The position numbers and the translations under genes were made by a program. A stretch of 64,000 nucleotides of DNA, from NCBI RefSeq assembly GCF_009925085.1, contig NZ_JAABNR010000013.1:62001-126000 (forward strand). The letters are read 5' to 3'. The notes beneath the pieces were generated by a model. It ran no database searches and was not told where the DNA came from. It was given only the letters and a program-made list of their open reading frames with translations. This DNA comes from Stagnihabitans tardus (GTDB lineage Bacteria > Pseudomonadota > Alphaproteobacteria > Rhodobacterales > Rhodobacteraceae). Shown in pieces: positions 9,067-18,014 of the stretch (position 1 is its first letter; every line of letters begins with the position of its first letter).

Positions 9067-9144
9067 TTCCGATATGATCCCCCCATGGATTCTCTGCCAA
9101 GCCTAGACCCTGCGCGGGCCAAGGTCAAAGGGGAGAGCGGGGCC

Positions 9145-10335
9145 TCAGGTCACCTTGGCGCGAGTCTTGAATTCGGGCCGGTCCCAGGCGCCAGTCGTCA
9201 TGATCCGGCCCAGCACCGCCACCGCACCGTCCACGTCCTCGAAGGTCGTGTAAAGCGGCGTGAAGCCAAAGCGCAGGATGTCGGGGGCGCGGAAGTCGCC
9301 GATGACGCCCTCGTGGATCAGCGCCTGCATGATGGCGTAGCCCTCGGGATGGGAGAAGCTGACCTGCGAGCCCCGGCGCGCATGGTCGCGGGGGGTCACC
9401 AGGGTGAGCCCGGGGCAGGTGGCCTCGACGCCTGCGATGAAGCGGTCGGTCAGCTCCAGGCTGCGGGCGCGGAGGTCATCCAGGTCGACCTGATCCCAGA
9501 TGTCCAAGGCGGCCTCTAGCGCGGCCAGTTGCAGCACGGGCGGGGTGCCGACGCGCATCCGCTCGATGCCGCGCCCGGGGCGGTAGTCGGTGTCGAAGGC
9601 AAAGGGCGCCTCGTGACCCAGCCAGCCGGACAGGGCAGGGCGCGCGGTCTCGGCATGGCGCGGGGCCACGTAGATGAAGGCCGGGCCGCCCGGGCCGGAG
9701 TTGAGGTATTTATAGGTGCAGCCCACCGCGAAATCGGCGCCGCCCTCGGCCACGCCCACCGGGAAGGCGCCCGCGCTATGCGCGAGGTCCCAGACGATCA
9801 AAGCGCCTTTCTCATGCGCGCGCGCGCTCAGAGCCTTCATGTCATGGCGCCGCCCGGTGCGGTAATCGACCTCGGTGATCAGCACGACGGCGACGGTCTC
9901 GTCGATAGCCTCCAGCACCGCTTCGGGCGCCACGGTCTTGAGGCTGCGGTCGCCCAGGGTCGCGCAAAGCCCCTGCGCCATGTAAAGATCGGAAGGGAAG
10001 TTTCCAGTATCGGACAGGATGACTTTCCGGTCCGACATCTGCAAACACGAGGCCAGGGCCTGGTAGACCTTGATCGAGAGCGTATCGCCCATCACCACAT
10101 GCCCCGCCTCGGCCCCGATGAGCCGCGCGATCCGGTCGCCCACGCGCGAGGGCTGGTCCATCCACCCCGCCTTGTTCCAGCCCCGGATCAGCATCTCGCC
10201 CCATTCCTGGCCGATACAGCCCGCAACCCTTGCGGCTGCCGCATGGGGCAGCGGCCCAAGGCTGTTGCCGTCAAGGTAGATCACCCCCTCGGGCAGGTGA
10301 AACTGGGCGCGGGTCTTGGCGAAATCTGTGGGCAT
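9145..10335 (-). CDS. kynU: Kynureninase
   Basis: PLP enzyme of tryptophan catabolism that splits L-kynurenine to anthranilate plus alanine. The 396 residues fit the bacterial enzyme. IYLDGNSLGPLP opens the fold, and SDTGNFPSD and WDLAHSAGAFPV line the cofactor site. GCTYKYLNSGPGGPAFIYV contains the Schiff-base lysine (K209). RVGTPPVLQLAALEAAL and the late DFRAPDILRFGFTPLYTT complete the pattern. The ATG at 10333-10335 is preceded by AAGGAG. No tryptophan dioxygenase or formamidase gene adjoins it, so the rest of the pathway must be elsewhere. The upstream region carries three palindromes that are operator candidates. Confidence 0.96.
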   Translation of the reverse strand: MPTDFAKTRAQFHLPEGVIYLDGNSLGPLPHAAAARVAGCIGQEWGEMLIRGWNKAGWMDQPSRVGDRIARLIGAEAGHVVMGDTLSIKVYQALASCLQMSDRKVILSDTGNFPSDLYMAQGLCATLGDRSLKTVAPEAVLEAIDETVAVVLITEVDYRTGRRHDMKALSARAHEKGALIVWDLAHSAGAFPVGVAEGGADFAVGCTYKYLNSGPGGPAFIYVAPRHAETARPALSGWLGHEAPFAFDTDYRPGRGIERMRVGTPPVLQLAALEAALDIWDQVDLDDLRARSLELTDRFIAGVEATCPGLTLVTPRDHARRGSQVSFSHPEGYAIMQALIHEGVIGDFRAPDILRFGFTPLYTTFEDVDGAVAVLGRIMTTGAWDRPEFKTRAKVT

Positions 10336-10557
10336 GGCATCTCCTTGCGCTATCTGGATAGACGGGCGCGGCGCTTCTGTCCAGATGTTTCAAGCTTGAA
10401 GTATCTGCGGGTTTCCTGTCAGGAAACGACGCTTTGTGCATCGGCAGCGAAATTTCCGGAATGGTGCAGCTAGGCATTGCATCACAAAATTTTGCTGTTA
10501 TGCGGGAAAAGGCAGTTAACGGCCCTTTGGCTCGGGCCGGTTGAGAGGGGGAATGGC
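10336..10557. promoter_or_regulatory. Palindrome-rich divergent promoter region of kynU and pntA
   Basis: Three dyads stand in a row. There is an 11-bp inverted repeat with one mismatch (10352-10362 and 10376-10386, 13 bp apart), the perfect palindrome TTCAAGCTTGAA (10389-10400), and GTTTCCTGTCAGGAAAC (10411-10427, perfect 8-bp arms around one base). A further CAAAATTTTG palindrome (10485-10494) lies nearer pntA. No regulator gene is adjacent. The first three sit closer to kynU, so regulation of kynureninase is the simplest reading. Confidence 0.5.
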
Positions 10558-12132
10558 GTGAAGATAGGCGCGTTGACGGAAGTCTTTCCGGGCGAGAACC
10601 GGGTGGCGATGACGCCGGATTCGGCGGTCCAGCTGGTGAAGCTGGGACATGTTTGCGTGGTGCAGGCCGGGGCGGGGGCCAAGGCGGGCTTCTCGGATGC
10701 GGCCTATGCGGCGGTGGGGGTCGAGGTCCTGGCCGATGCGGCGGCGGTTGTCGCGGCGGCGGATGTGCTGGTCAAGGTGCGCGGCCCCGAGAAGGCCGAG
10801 GCCGAGGCGCTGCGCGAGGGCCAGACGCTGATCTCCTTCTTCTGGCCCGCGCAGAACCCCGACCTTTTGGAGACGGTGAAGTCTCGCGGCGCGACGGCGA
10901 TTGCGATGGACATGGTGCCGCGCATCTCGCGCGCGCAGAAGATGGACGCCCTGTCCTCGATGGCCAATATCGCGGGCTATCGGTCCGTGATCGAGGCCGC
11001 CAACAACTTCGGCCGCTTCCTGACCGGCCAGGTGACGGCGGCGGGCAAGGTGCCCCCTGCCAAGGTGCTGATCGTGGGGGCTGGCGTGGCCGGTCTTGCC
11101 GCGACGGGCACGGCGGTCTCGCTTGGGGCGATTGTGCATGCCTTCGACGTCCGCCCCGAAGTGGCCGAGCAGATCGAGTCCATGGGCGCGAACTTCGTCT
11201 TCCTCGACTTCGCCGAGCAGGCGCAGGACGGGGCGGCGACGGGCGGCTATGCGGCTCCGTCGTCCCCTGAGTTCCGCGAGGCCCAGCTGAAGAAGTTCCG
11301 CGAGCTGGCGCCCGAGATGGACATCGTCATCACGACGGCCCTGATCCCGGGTCGGCCTGCGCCCAAGCTCTGGCTGGAGGATATGGTCGCCGCGATGAAG
11401 CCCGGAAGCGTGGTGGTCGACCTCGCCGCCGAGCGCGGCGGCAACTGCGACCTGACCGTGCCGGATCAAAAGGTGGTCTCGCCCAATGGGGTGAAGATTG
11501 TCGGTTACACCGACTTCCCCTCGCGGATGGCGACGCAAGCCTCGACGCTTTATTCCACCAACATCCGCCACATGCTGACCGACCTGACGCCCAAGAAGGA
11601 CGGCGTGATCTTCCACAACATGGAAGATGACGTGATCCGGGGCGCCACCGTGGCGCATCAGGGCGCAGTGACCTATCCCCCGCCGCCGCCCAAGGTGGCC
11701 GCCATCGCGGCGCAAAAGCCCAAGGAGAAGGTCAAGGAACTGACCGCCGAGGAAAAGCGCGCGCAAGAGACCGCAGCCTTCAAAGCCCAGACCCGGAACC
11801 AGGTGGCCATGCTGGTCATCGGCGGCGGCCTGATCCTTTTGGCCGGGCTCTTCGCGCCTGCCTCCTTCATGAGCCACTTCATCGTCTTCGTCCTCTCGGT
11901 CTATGTCGGCGTCCAGGTCATCTGGAACGTCAGCCACAGCTTGCACACGCCGCTGATGGCCGTGACCAACGCGATTTCCTCCATCATCATCCTCGGCGCC
12001 CTGATGCAGATCGGCTCGGGGTCGTGGCTGGTGGTCGTCCTGGCCGCCCTGTCGGTCTTCATGGCGGGGATCAACATCTTCGGGGGCTTCATGGTCACCC
12101 GGCGGATGCTCGCCATGTTCCAGAAGTCGTAA
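10558..12132 (+). CDS. pntA: NAD(P) transhydrogenase subunit alpha
   Basis: Alpha subunit of the proton-translocating transhydrogenase, which uses the proton gradient to drive hydride transfer from NADH to NADP+. The 524 residues hold the NAD-binding dI domain ([17 protein letters not shown] at the start and a Rossmann motif [14 protein letters not shown] around residues 180-193). A C-terminal block of four membrane helices (~420-515) is fused to it, as in the E. coli one-piece PntA and unlike the split form of Rhodospirillum. The GTG at 10558 is chosen because GAGAGGGGGA precedes it and the protein then begins exactly at the conserved MKIG; an ATG five bases earlier runs straight into a stop. 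pntB follows after 12 bp. Confidence 0.96.
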   Translation: MKIGALTEVFPGENRVAMTPDSAVQLVKLGHVCVVQAGAGAKAGFSDAAYAAVGVEVLADAAAVVAAADVLVKVRGPEKAEAEALREGQTLISFFWPAQNPDLLETVKSRGATAIAMDMVPRISRAQKMDALSSMANIAGYRSVIEAANNFGRFLTGQVTAAGKVPPAKVLIVGAGVAGLAATGTAVSLGAIVHAFDVRPEVAEQIESMGANFVFLDFAEQAQDGAATGGYAAPSSPEFREAQLKKFRELAPEMDIVITTALIPGRPAPKLWLEDMVAAMKPGSVVVDLAAERGGNCDLTVPDQKVVSPNGVKIVGYTDFPSRMATQASTLYSTNIRHMLTDLTPKKDGVIFHNMEDDVIRGATVAHQGAVTYPPPPPKVAAIAAQKPKEKVKELTAEEKRAQETAAFKAQTRNQVAMLVIGGGLILLAGLFAPASFMSHFIVFVLSVYVGVQVIWNVSHSLHTPLMAVTNAISSIIILGALMQIGSGSWLVVVLAALSVFMAGINIFGGFMVTRRMLAMFQKS

Positions 12133-12144
12133 GGGAGCGCCGGA

Positions 12145-13593
12145 ATGGAATTCGGATTCACCACCGCCGCCTATGTCGTTGCGGCTGTTCTTTTCATCCA
12201 GTCCCTTGGCGGGCTGTCGGGCCAGGAAAGCGCCAAGCGCGCGGTCTGGTATGGGATCGTCGGCATGGCTTTGGCCGTGGCGGCGACGTTGTACGGCCCC
12301 GGAGCGGGCAATTGGGCGCTGAGCCTGGTCATGGTCCTCGCGGGTGGCGTGATCGGCTGGTATGTCGCGCAAAAGGTCCAGATGACCGAGATGCCGCAAC
12401 TGGTGGCCGCCATGCACTCGCTGGTTGGCCTGGCCGCAGTCTTCATCGGCTACAACACCCATATCGAGCTGGCCGCCGTTTCGGCCATGGATGCGGCGGC
12501 GCAAGAGGCCGCCACCGGCTTTGCCGCGACCCTGGTCCACAAGCTGCATGACCCGATGGCCGGCGCGCTGATCTCGATCCTGCGGGTCGAGACCTATCTG
12601 GGCGTCTTCATCGGCGCCGTGACCTTCACCGGCTCGGTCATCGCGTTTGGGAAACTCGCGGGCAAGGTCGATGGCAAGGCCAAGAAGCTGCCGGGCGGCC
12701 ATGTGCTGAACGCAGGCGCTGCCTTGATCTCGCTGGTGCTGCTGGTCGTCTACCTGCAAAGCGGCTCGACCCTGGCTCTGCTGGTGATGACGCTCGCCGC
12801 GCTTTTCATCGGCTATCACCTGATCATGGGGATCGGGGGCGCGGACATGCCCGTCGTGGTCTCGATGCTGAACAGCTATTCCGGCTGGGCGGCGGCGGCG
12901 ATCGGCTTTTCGCTCTCCAACGACCTCCTGATCGTGGTTGGCGCGCTGGTCGGCTCCTCGGGCGCGATCCTGAGCTACATCATGTGCAAGGCGATGAACC
13001 GGAGCTTCGTCAGCGTCATCCTCGGCGGCTTCGGTGGCACCACCGGCCCGGCGATGGAGATCACCGGCGAGCAGGTGGCCATCGACACCGAAGGTGTCGC
13101 GGCGGCGCTGAACGATGCGGATAGCGTCATCATCATCCCGGGCTATGGCATGGCCGTGGCCCAGGCGCAGCAGTCGGTCTCGGAATTGACCCGCAAACTG
13201 CGCGCCAAGGGCAAGACGGTGCGCTTCGCCATCCACCCCGTGGCAGGCCGCCTGCCGGGCCATATGAACGTACTCCTGGCCGAGGCCAAGGTCCCCTATG
13301 ACATCGTCCTCGAAATGGACGAGATCAACGAGGACTTCCCCTCGACCGACGTGGCCATCGTCATCGGCTCGAACGACATCGTGAACCCGGCCGCCCAAGA
13401 GGACCCGAACTCCCCCATCGCGGGGATGCCGGTCCTGGAATGCTGGAAGGCCAAGATGGTGATCGTCTCGAAGCGCGGGCAGGGGACTGGCTATTCGGGC
13501 ATCGAGAACCCCTTGTTCTACAAGGACAACACCCGGATGTTCTATGGCGACGCCAAGAAGAGCCTCGACGCCCTTCTGCCGCTGATCCAGTAA
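12145..13593 (+). CDS. pntB: NAD(P) transhydrogenase subunit beta
   Basis: Beta subunit of the membrane transhydrogenase. The N-terminal ~280 residues form the membrane domain with about nine helices ([37 protein letters not shown]). A soluble NADP-binding dIII domain follows, with [34 protein letters not shown], and [12 protein letters not shown] leading to [17 protein letters not shown]. The 482-residue length is standard. The ATG follows GGGAGCGCCGGA, and the gene is co-transcribed with pntA. A terminator at 13647-13676 closes the operon. Confidence 0.97.
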   Translation: MEFGFTTAAYVVAAVLFIQSLGGLSGQESAKRAVWYGIVGMALAVAATLYGPGAGNWALSLVMVLAGGVIGWYVAQKVQMTEMPQLVAAMHSLVGLAAVFIGYNTHIELAAVSAMDAAAQEAATGFAATLVHKLHDPMAGALISILRVETYLGVFIGAVTFTGSVIAFGKLAGKVDGKAKKLPGGHVLNAGAALISLVLLVVYLQSGSTLALLVMTLAALFIGYHLIMGIGGADMPVVVSMLNSYSGWAAAAIGFSLSNDLLIVVGALVGSSGAILSYIMCKAMNRSFVSVILGGFGGTTGPAMEITGEQVAIDTEGVAAALNDADSVIIIPGYGMAVAQAQQSVSELTRKLRAKGKTVRFAIHPVAGRLPGHMNVLLAEAKVPYDIVLEMDEINEDFPSTDVAIVIGSNDIVNPAAQEDPNSPIAGMPVLECWKAKMVIVSKRGQGTGYSGIENPLFYKDNTRMFYGDAKKSLDALLPLIQ

Positions 13594-13614
13594 AGCGCGC
13601 GCGGAAAGCAAGAG

Positions 13615-13635
13615 GCTCCGGGTCAAGCCCGGAGC
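13615..13635. repeat. REP-like hairpin with CCGGGTCAAGCCCGG core
   Basis: The arms GCTCCGGG and CCCGGAGC flank TCAAG. The same core recurs in the tandem repeat at 39398-39516, so this is a dispersed extragenic palindrome rather than a gene-specific site. Confidence 0.6.
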
Positions 13636-13646
13636 ACCTCATCGCC

Positions 13647-13676
13647 AAAGGCCCCGGGGGAGACCTCGGGGCCTTT
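13647..13676 (+). terminator. Terminator of pntAB
   Basis: A stem of AAAGGCCCCG against CGGGGCCTTT encloses a 10-base loop that can pair further after one mismatch. It is followed by a pyrimidine-rich CCCTTTTC tail. It lies 53 bp after the pntB stop. Confidence 0.7.
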
Positions 13677-13735
13677 CCCTTTTCACCGAGGCGCCCCCTC
13701 CCCAAACTGGCGCGCCCCATGCCTTTTCATCTTTT

Positions 13736-13784
13736 CACAAATATCCCACGGGAGGGTCCGGGAGGGTGTGAAACCCTCCCGGGC
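13736..13784 (-). repeat. Short copy of the AAATATCC-tail intergenic repeat
   Basis: CACAAATATCCCACGGGAGG is followed by a hairpin with arms CCGGGAGGGT (13758-13767) and ACCCTCCCGG (13773-13782). Read on the minus strand it ends in CCCGTGGGATATTTG, the tail shared with copies near 24.5, 29.5, 30.8, 46.25 and 46.45 kb. Confidence 0.6.
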
Positions 13785-13938
13785 GTGTCGCCCAAGCACA
13801 GGACGGGGCGCGAAAGCCCCCCGCCGACCCCCATGGCATGCGGGCAACACATCCATTGCATACCCCGGTATCCTGCCGAAACCCATTGCTCTGGCCTGTC
13901 CCGCCTCTAGGTCTAACCCATTGACCCCCGAGGCCCTG

Positions 13939-15210
13939 ATGACCGATCACCCGCTCCGCTACGCCCTTGTCAACGAACTCCACGCCCGGCCCTTTCCCGT
14001 GGTGCAGGCCCCCGCGACGGCGGTCTTCATGGCGCTCATGCCGCCCGAGGGTGCCGCTCGGAACAAGGCGGCGGACCTCGCGCATCTCGTGGCGCTCCTC
14101 GACCGTCACGGCGGCTCCCATCCCCAGCCCGATGCCAACCACTGGTCCGGCCCCATCGGCCGATCCGAGCTGAAATGGGAGAGCCATACCGAATTCGTCA
14201 CCTTCTCGGCCTTCACCCCCGGCGTCTCGGCCCGGCCCTTCGACCCTTTCGAGGCCGAGGTCTTCCCGCAAGACTGGCTGGCCGATAGCCCCGGCCTGCG
14301 CGCCACCTCGGTCCTGATCCGCGTCCTGCCCGAACCCGCCACCGAGGCCGAGATGCTGAGCCTCCTCGACGGCTGGATGGTGCGGGAAAGCCTGGCCGTG
14401 GCCCGGGTCGTCGACGGCGCGGCGATCATCGCGGGGGATTTCCGCATCGACCCGGCCGGCCAGATGCGCTTTGCCGTCTTCGTCCGCGCGGGCACGGGGG
14501 AGCGCCGCATCGGCCGCATCGTCCAGCGCCTGTGCGAGATCGAGACCTACCGCGCCATGTCGATGCTGGGCCTGATGAAGGCGCGGGAGCTGACCACGCG
14601 GCTGAATGCGCTGGACCCAAGGCTTTCGGCGCTGATCTCCGAGCTTGACCGCGGCGACCGCCCGGCCGAGGCGGCGCTGCACGAGCTTCTGACCATCGCC
14701 TCCGAGCTGGAAAGCCTCGCCGTCCAAAGTTCTTTCCGATTCGGCGCCAGCGCGGCCTATGAGGCCATCGTCAACCAGCGCATCCTGGCCTTGCGCGAAG
14801 AGCGGATCGGCGGGCGCCAGACCTTTGGCGAATTCATGATGCGGCGCTATGACCCGGCCATGCGGACGGTGAAATCGACCGAGGTTCGGCTGAAGGCCAT
14901 GTCCGAGCGCGCCCAACGTGCCGCCGAGCTTTTGCGCACCAGGGTCGATGTCGAACGCTCGGCGCAGAACCAGAAGCTCTTGGCCTCGATGGATGCCCGC
15001 GCCGATCTGCAACTGCGCCTGCAACACACGGTCGAGGGCCTGTCGGTCGTGGCCATCAGCTATTACGCGGTCAGCCTCGCGGCCTATCTCTTCCATCCCC
15101 TGGCCGAGGCCGTCCACCTGGCCGAGGGTCTGGACAAGGCCATCCTGACCCCCCTGGTGATCCTCGGCGTCTGGTTCGCCCTGCGCCGGGTCCGGGCGCG
15201 GCTGCACTAG
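13939..15210 (+). CDS. DUF3422 family membrane-anchored protein
   Basis: A conserved proteobacterial protein of unknown function, 423 residues, the usual family length. The N-terminus (HPLRYALVNELHARPFPVV) is the family signature. The middle is a soluble alpha/beta and helical region with LRATSVLIRVLPEPA and IGRIVQRLCEIETYRAMSML. The region ~300-380 is helical and probably coiled-coil (VERSAQNQKLLASMDARADL). Two hydrophobic segments at the C-terminus (SYYAVSLAAYLFHP; ILTPLVILGVWFALRRV) anchor it in the inner membrane. The ATG at 13939 starts the conserved part; upstream in-frame readings have no homology. No partner gene suggests its function. Confidence 0.85.
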   Translation: MTDHPLRYALVNELHARPFPVVQAPATAVFMALMPPEGAARNKAADLAHLVALLDRHGGSHPQPDANHWSGPIGRSELKWESHTEFVTFSAFTPGVSARPFDPFEAEVFPQDWLADSPGLRATSVLIRVLPEPATEAEMLSLLDGWMVRESLAVARVVDGAAIIAGDFRIDPAGQMRFAVFVRAGTGERRIGRIVQRLCEIETYRAMSMLGLMKARELTTRLNALDPRLSALISELDRGDRPAEAALHELLTIASELESLAVQSSFRFGASAAYEAIVNQRILALREERIGGRQTFGEFMMRRYDPAMRTVKSTEVRLKAMSERAQRAAELLRTRVDVERSAQNQKLLASMDARADLQLRLQHTVEGLSVVAISYYAVSLAAYLFHPLAEAVHLAEGLDKAILTPLVILGVWFALRRVRARLH

Positions 15211-15247
15211 GGGCGCTTGACAGTCCCCGGGGCCTGTGGCCTCAAGC

Positions 15248-15261
15248 GTTTGCGCGCAAAC
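15248..15261. promoter_or_regulatory. Perfect 14-bp palindrome before the second RTX gene
   Basis: GTTTGCGCGCAAAC reads the same on both strands and ends two bases before the AGGAATT ribosome binding site of the RTX gene. A TTGACA hexamer lies at 15217-15222 without a convincing -10 at the right distance. The palindrome could be an operator or a short hairpin masking translation. Confidence 0.35.
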
Positions 15262-15272
15262 AGGAATTCGAC

Positions 15273-17060
15273 ATGACCCGATCCAAGTCCCAACTGTCCC
15301 CGGTCAAGGCCAATGGGGGCCTTGCCCAACCCCTGGCCGAGCCCACCGTCATCGTGGTGACCACGCCCGGTCAAACCACCTATGGTTCGGCGCTGAACGA
15401 GGTCTTCCAGGGCACCTCTGGCGACGATCAGATCGTGGGCCTTGGAGGGGCGGACCGGATCGAGGGCGGGGCGGGCAATGACAAGCTGCATGGCAACCGG
15501 CTGGGGCTGGATTTCTTCGACGATCCCTTTGCCGACAGCCTTTATGGCGGGTTGGGCGATGACCTTCTGGTGGGCGACCGGGGCGATGTGATCGATGGCG
15601 GGGCGGGGCGCGACCTCTTCCAGTCCACCTTCCGGGCCAGCGTGATGCCGGCCCTGTCGTTGAGCCTGAGCCAGGACAGCTGGATCCGGTTCGGCGGCGC
15701 GCAAAGCATCCGCCTGGTGGGAATCGAGGTGATCGAGATGACCGGGTCTTCGGGCGCGGACACGATCACGGCCGGAGCGGGCAATGACACCTTCCTCGGC
15801 CGAGGCGGCGCGGATGTCGTGGCGCTGGGGGGCGGCAACGACCTCTTCGAGGGCGATTTCCAGGCGGCCTTCGTCGCCGATGGCGGGGCGGGCAATGACC
15901 GGATCGACATCTACGGCATCGTGGCCGATGTCACCGCCACCTCGATCGGCGGGGTCTCGGTGACCTCGGGCGGCGTGACGCGCATGGCGCAGAACTTCGA
16001 GAGCCTGGGGCTTTATTTCGGCCTGGTCAACGTGACCTTCACCGGCGGGGCCAGCCATGACCTGCTCGTCGGAGGCGCAGAGACCTCGCGGCATGTGATC
16101 GACATGGGTGCGGGCGATGACCGGGTCCAGATCACGGGCCAGGCGCGGATCGACCTGGGCTATGGACATGACACTGCGACGCTGACCGGCTCCGGTCGGG
16201 TGGTGGGGGGCTATGGAAATGACAGCCTCTGGGGCAATGGCGACGGCGGAAAGACGCTTCTGGGCGGCATCGGCAATGATGACCTTTTCCTGTCGCAGGG
16301 CAGCGGGGCGCTTTACGGCGGGACGGGCAACGACACCTTGTCGGCCAGCGCCGGCATAGCGGCGGGCGCGATCCTGGATGGTGGAGCCGGTATCGACACG
16401 GTCTTCCTTGCGGGTCCCTCGCCGGTGACCGGGTCCTTCGTCGGCGCCGATTACGTCAGCGGAAGCCTGCGCTTCACCACTGTGGAGCGGGTCCATCTCT
16501 CGGGCTCGGCGGGGGCGGATTCGGTCTCGGGCGGAGCCTACGGGGATTTGCTGGCGGGCGAGGGGCTCTTTCCCTCCGGCGCGACCGATGCCGATACGCT
16601 CTCGGGGATGGGCGGCGATGACACGATCCTTGGCGGGGCCGGGCGGGATGTGCTGACGGGCGGCGAGGGGGCGGACCGGATCGAGGGCGGCAGCGAGGGC
16701 GACCGGCTGCAGGGCGATGCGGGCAACGACACGCTGACCGGCGGCACGGGCATCGACACGCTGATCGGCGGGGCCGGGGCGGATGTCTTCGCCTTTGCCG
16801 CGACCGAGCGCCTTTCGATGGGGGCGGGGGATGTCATCTCGGATTTTGCCCAAGGGGTGGACCGCATCGACCTGACGGCGCTTGGGCCGATGACCTTCAT
16901 CGGGGCTGGGACCTTCACCGGGCGGACGGGAGAGCTGCGCGGCTTCGTCCAGGGCGGCGTGACCTATCTGCGGGGCGACATGGATGGCAATGGCACCGCC
17001 GACTTGGCCATCGTCCTGACCGGCGCCTTCACCCTGACCGTCGGCGATTTCATCCTGTAA
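15273..17060 (+). CDS. RTX-type calcium-binding repeat protein
   Basis: A 595-residue predicted type I secretion substrate. Hemolysin-type nonapeptides (GGxGxDxLx) appear early (GTSGDDQIVGLGGADRIEGGAGNDKL is one such block) and in several clusters through the protein, mainly ~45-110, 150-200, 260-350 and 430-520. Each clusters into calcium-stabilised parallel beta-rolls. No enzymatic domain is recognised. The C-terminus (DMDGNGTADLAIVLTG to VGDFIL) resembles the serralysin C-terminal module and the RTX protein at 6716-8188. There is no N-terminal signal peptide. The ATG follows AGGAATTCGAC. The gene ends in a strong bidirectional terminator. Confidence 0.88.
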   Translation: MTRSKSQLSPVKANGGLAQPLAEPTVIVVTTPGQTTYGSALNEVFQGTSGDDQIVGLGGADRIEGGAGNDKLHGNRLGLDFFDDPFADSLYGGLGDDLLVGDRGDVIDGGAGRDLFQSTFRASVMPALSLSLSQDSWIRFGGAQSIRLVGIEVIEMTGSSGADTITAGAGNDTFLGRGGADVVALGGGNDLFEGDFQAAFVADGGAGNDRIDIYGIVADVTATSIGGVSVTSGGVTRMAQNFESLGLYFGLVNVTFTGGASHDLLVGGAETSRHVIDMGAGDDRVQITGQARIDLGYGHDTATLTGSGRVVGGYGNDSLWGNGDGGKTLLGGIGNDDLFLSQGSGALYGGTGNDTLSASAGIAAGAILDGGAGIDTVFLAGPSPVTGSFVGADYVSGSLRFTTVERVHLSGSAGADSVSGGAYGDLLAGEGLFPSGATDADTLSGMGGDDTILGGAGRDVLTGGEGADRIEGGSEGDRLQGDAGNDTLTGGTGIDTLIGGAGADVFAFAATERLSMGAGDVISDFAQGVDRIDLTALGPMTFIGAGTFTGRTGELRGFVQGGVTYLRGDMDGNGTADLAIVLTGAFTLTVGDFIL

Positions 17061-17061
17061 C

Positions 17062-17097
17062 GAAACCGCCCGCCAGGGAGACCTGGCGGGCGGTTTC
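17062..17097. terminator. Bidirectional terminator between the RTX gene and the peptide ABC operon
   Basis: Perfect 16-bp arms (17062-17077 and 17082-17097) enclose the tetraloop GAGA. Stem ends are GAAACC and GGTTTC. It starts two bases past the RTX stop and ends three bases before the stop of the convergent permease gene. Confidence 0.85.
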
Positions 17098-17099
17098 CG

Positions 17100-18014
17100 T
17101 CAGCGCCCCCTGACCCGCGGGTCCAGGGCGTCGCGCAAGCCGTCGCCGATATAGTTCACCGCCAGCACGGTCAGCGAAATCGCCAGGCCCGGCCAGATCA
17201 CGCGTTCGGGGTAAAGCTGCATGTATTGCAGCCCGTCGAACAACAGCCGCCCCCAGGTCGGGAAATCGGGCGGGAAGCCGAGGCCGAGGAACGAGAGCAC
17301 GCTTTCGGTGATGATCGCCTCGGCAATCCCCAAGGTCGCGGCCACCATGATGGGCGAGACGATATTGGGCAGGATATGCCGCAGGATCACCCGGCGCGGC
17401 GGCGTGCCGATCGACCGCGCCGCCAGGACATATTCGCGCTCCTTCAAGGCCAGGACCTCGCCCCGCACGATCCGCGCCGCCTGCATCCAGCTTGTGATGC
17501 CGATGGCGAAAACGATGAGGGTAAAGGCGCCAAGCTCGGGCCCGATCAGCGCCGCCACCTTGTCGCGGAACAGCATGACCATGACCAAGAGCAGCGGGAT
17601 CAGCGGCAGGGCCAGGAACATGTCCGTCAGCCGCATCAAGGGCCCGTCCAGCCGCTTGAAATAGCCCGCCAGCACCCCGATGAAAGTGCCGAAGAAGATG
17701 GCGATGGCCATGGCGACGAAGCCCACCGCCAAGGAGACCTTGCCCGCCAGGATCATCCGGCTGAGCATGTCGCGCCCGATCTGGTCGGTGCCCAGCGGAA
17801 ATTTCAGCGAGGGCCCGAGGTTCTTGGACTTGATCGCCTCGACCACGGTCAACTTGGGCGGCTGCCACAGAAGCGGCCCAAGGACGACGAAGGCCACGAG
17901 CAGGGTCAGCACGGCCAGGCCGAAAAGCGCGCCCTTGTGGCTGCGGAACTGGCTCCAGATCGCGCGAAGCTGGCTTTCCGGCTTGTCGAGGGCCGAGGAT
18001 TTGGTGTCAGTCAT
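17100..18014 (-). CDS. Peptide ABC transporter permease (OppC/DppC family)
   Basis: Inner-membrane permease of a dipeptide/oligopeptide importer, 304 residues. It has an N-terminal cytoplasmic stretch, a first helix (ALFGLAVLTLLVAFVVLGPLL), and the periplasmic FPLGTDQIGRDMLSRMI signature typical of OppC. Further helices and the EREYVLAARSIG coupling loop contact the ATPases. The ATG at 18012-18014 overlaps the end of the upstream permease gene and follows GAGGATCCGTT; a longer N-terminal reading is less likely. It is the last gene of the operon. Confidence 0.93.
   Translation of the reverse strand: MTDTKSSALDKPESQLRAIWSQFRSHKGALFGLAVLTLLVAFVVLGPLLWQPPKLTVVEAIKSKNLGPSLKFPLGTDQIGRDMLSRMILAGKVSLAVGFVAMAIAIFFGTFIGVLAGYFKRLDGPLMRLTDMFLALPLIPLLLVMVMLFRDKVAALIGPELGAFTLIVFAIGITSWMQAARIVRGEVLALKEREYVLAARSIGTPPRRVILRHILPNIVSPIMVAATLGIAEAIITESVLSFLGLGFPPDFPTWGRLLFDGLQYMQLYPERVIWPGLAISLTVLAVNYIGDGLRDALDPRVRGR

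Larger units (their letters stand above)
13594..13938. other. Intergenic region after pntB with terminator and repeats
   Basis: The 345-bp gap holds, in order, a REP-like hairpin (13615-13635), the pntAB terminator and a member of the AAATATCC-tail repeat family (13736-13784). The last ~150 bp must contain the DUF3422 gene promoter. No additional gene is supported. Confidence 0.7.

Noticed and set aside
10516-13626. A 1036-codon minus-strand open frame opposite pntAB
   Set aside because: It is a shadow of the transhydrogenase genes. The translation is His/Arg/Asp-rich without any recognisable domain.
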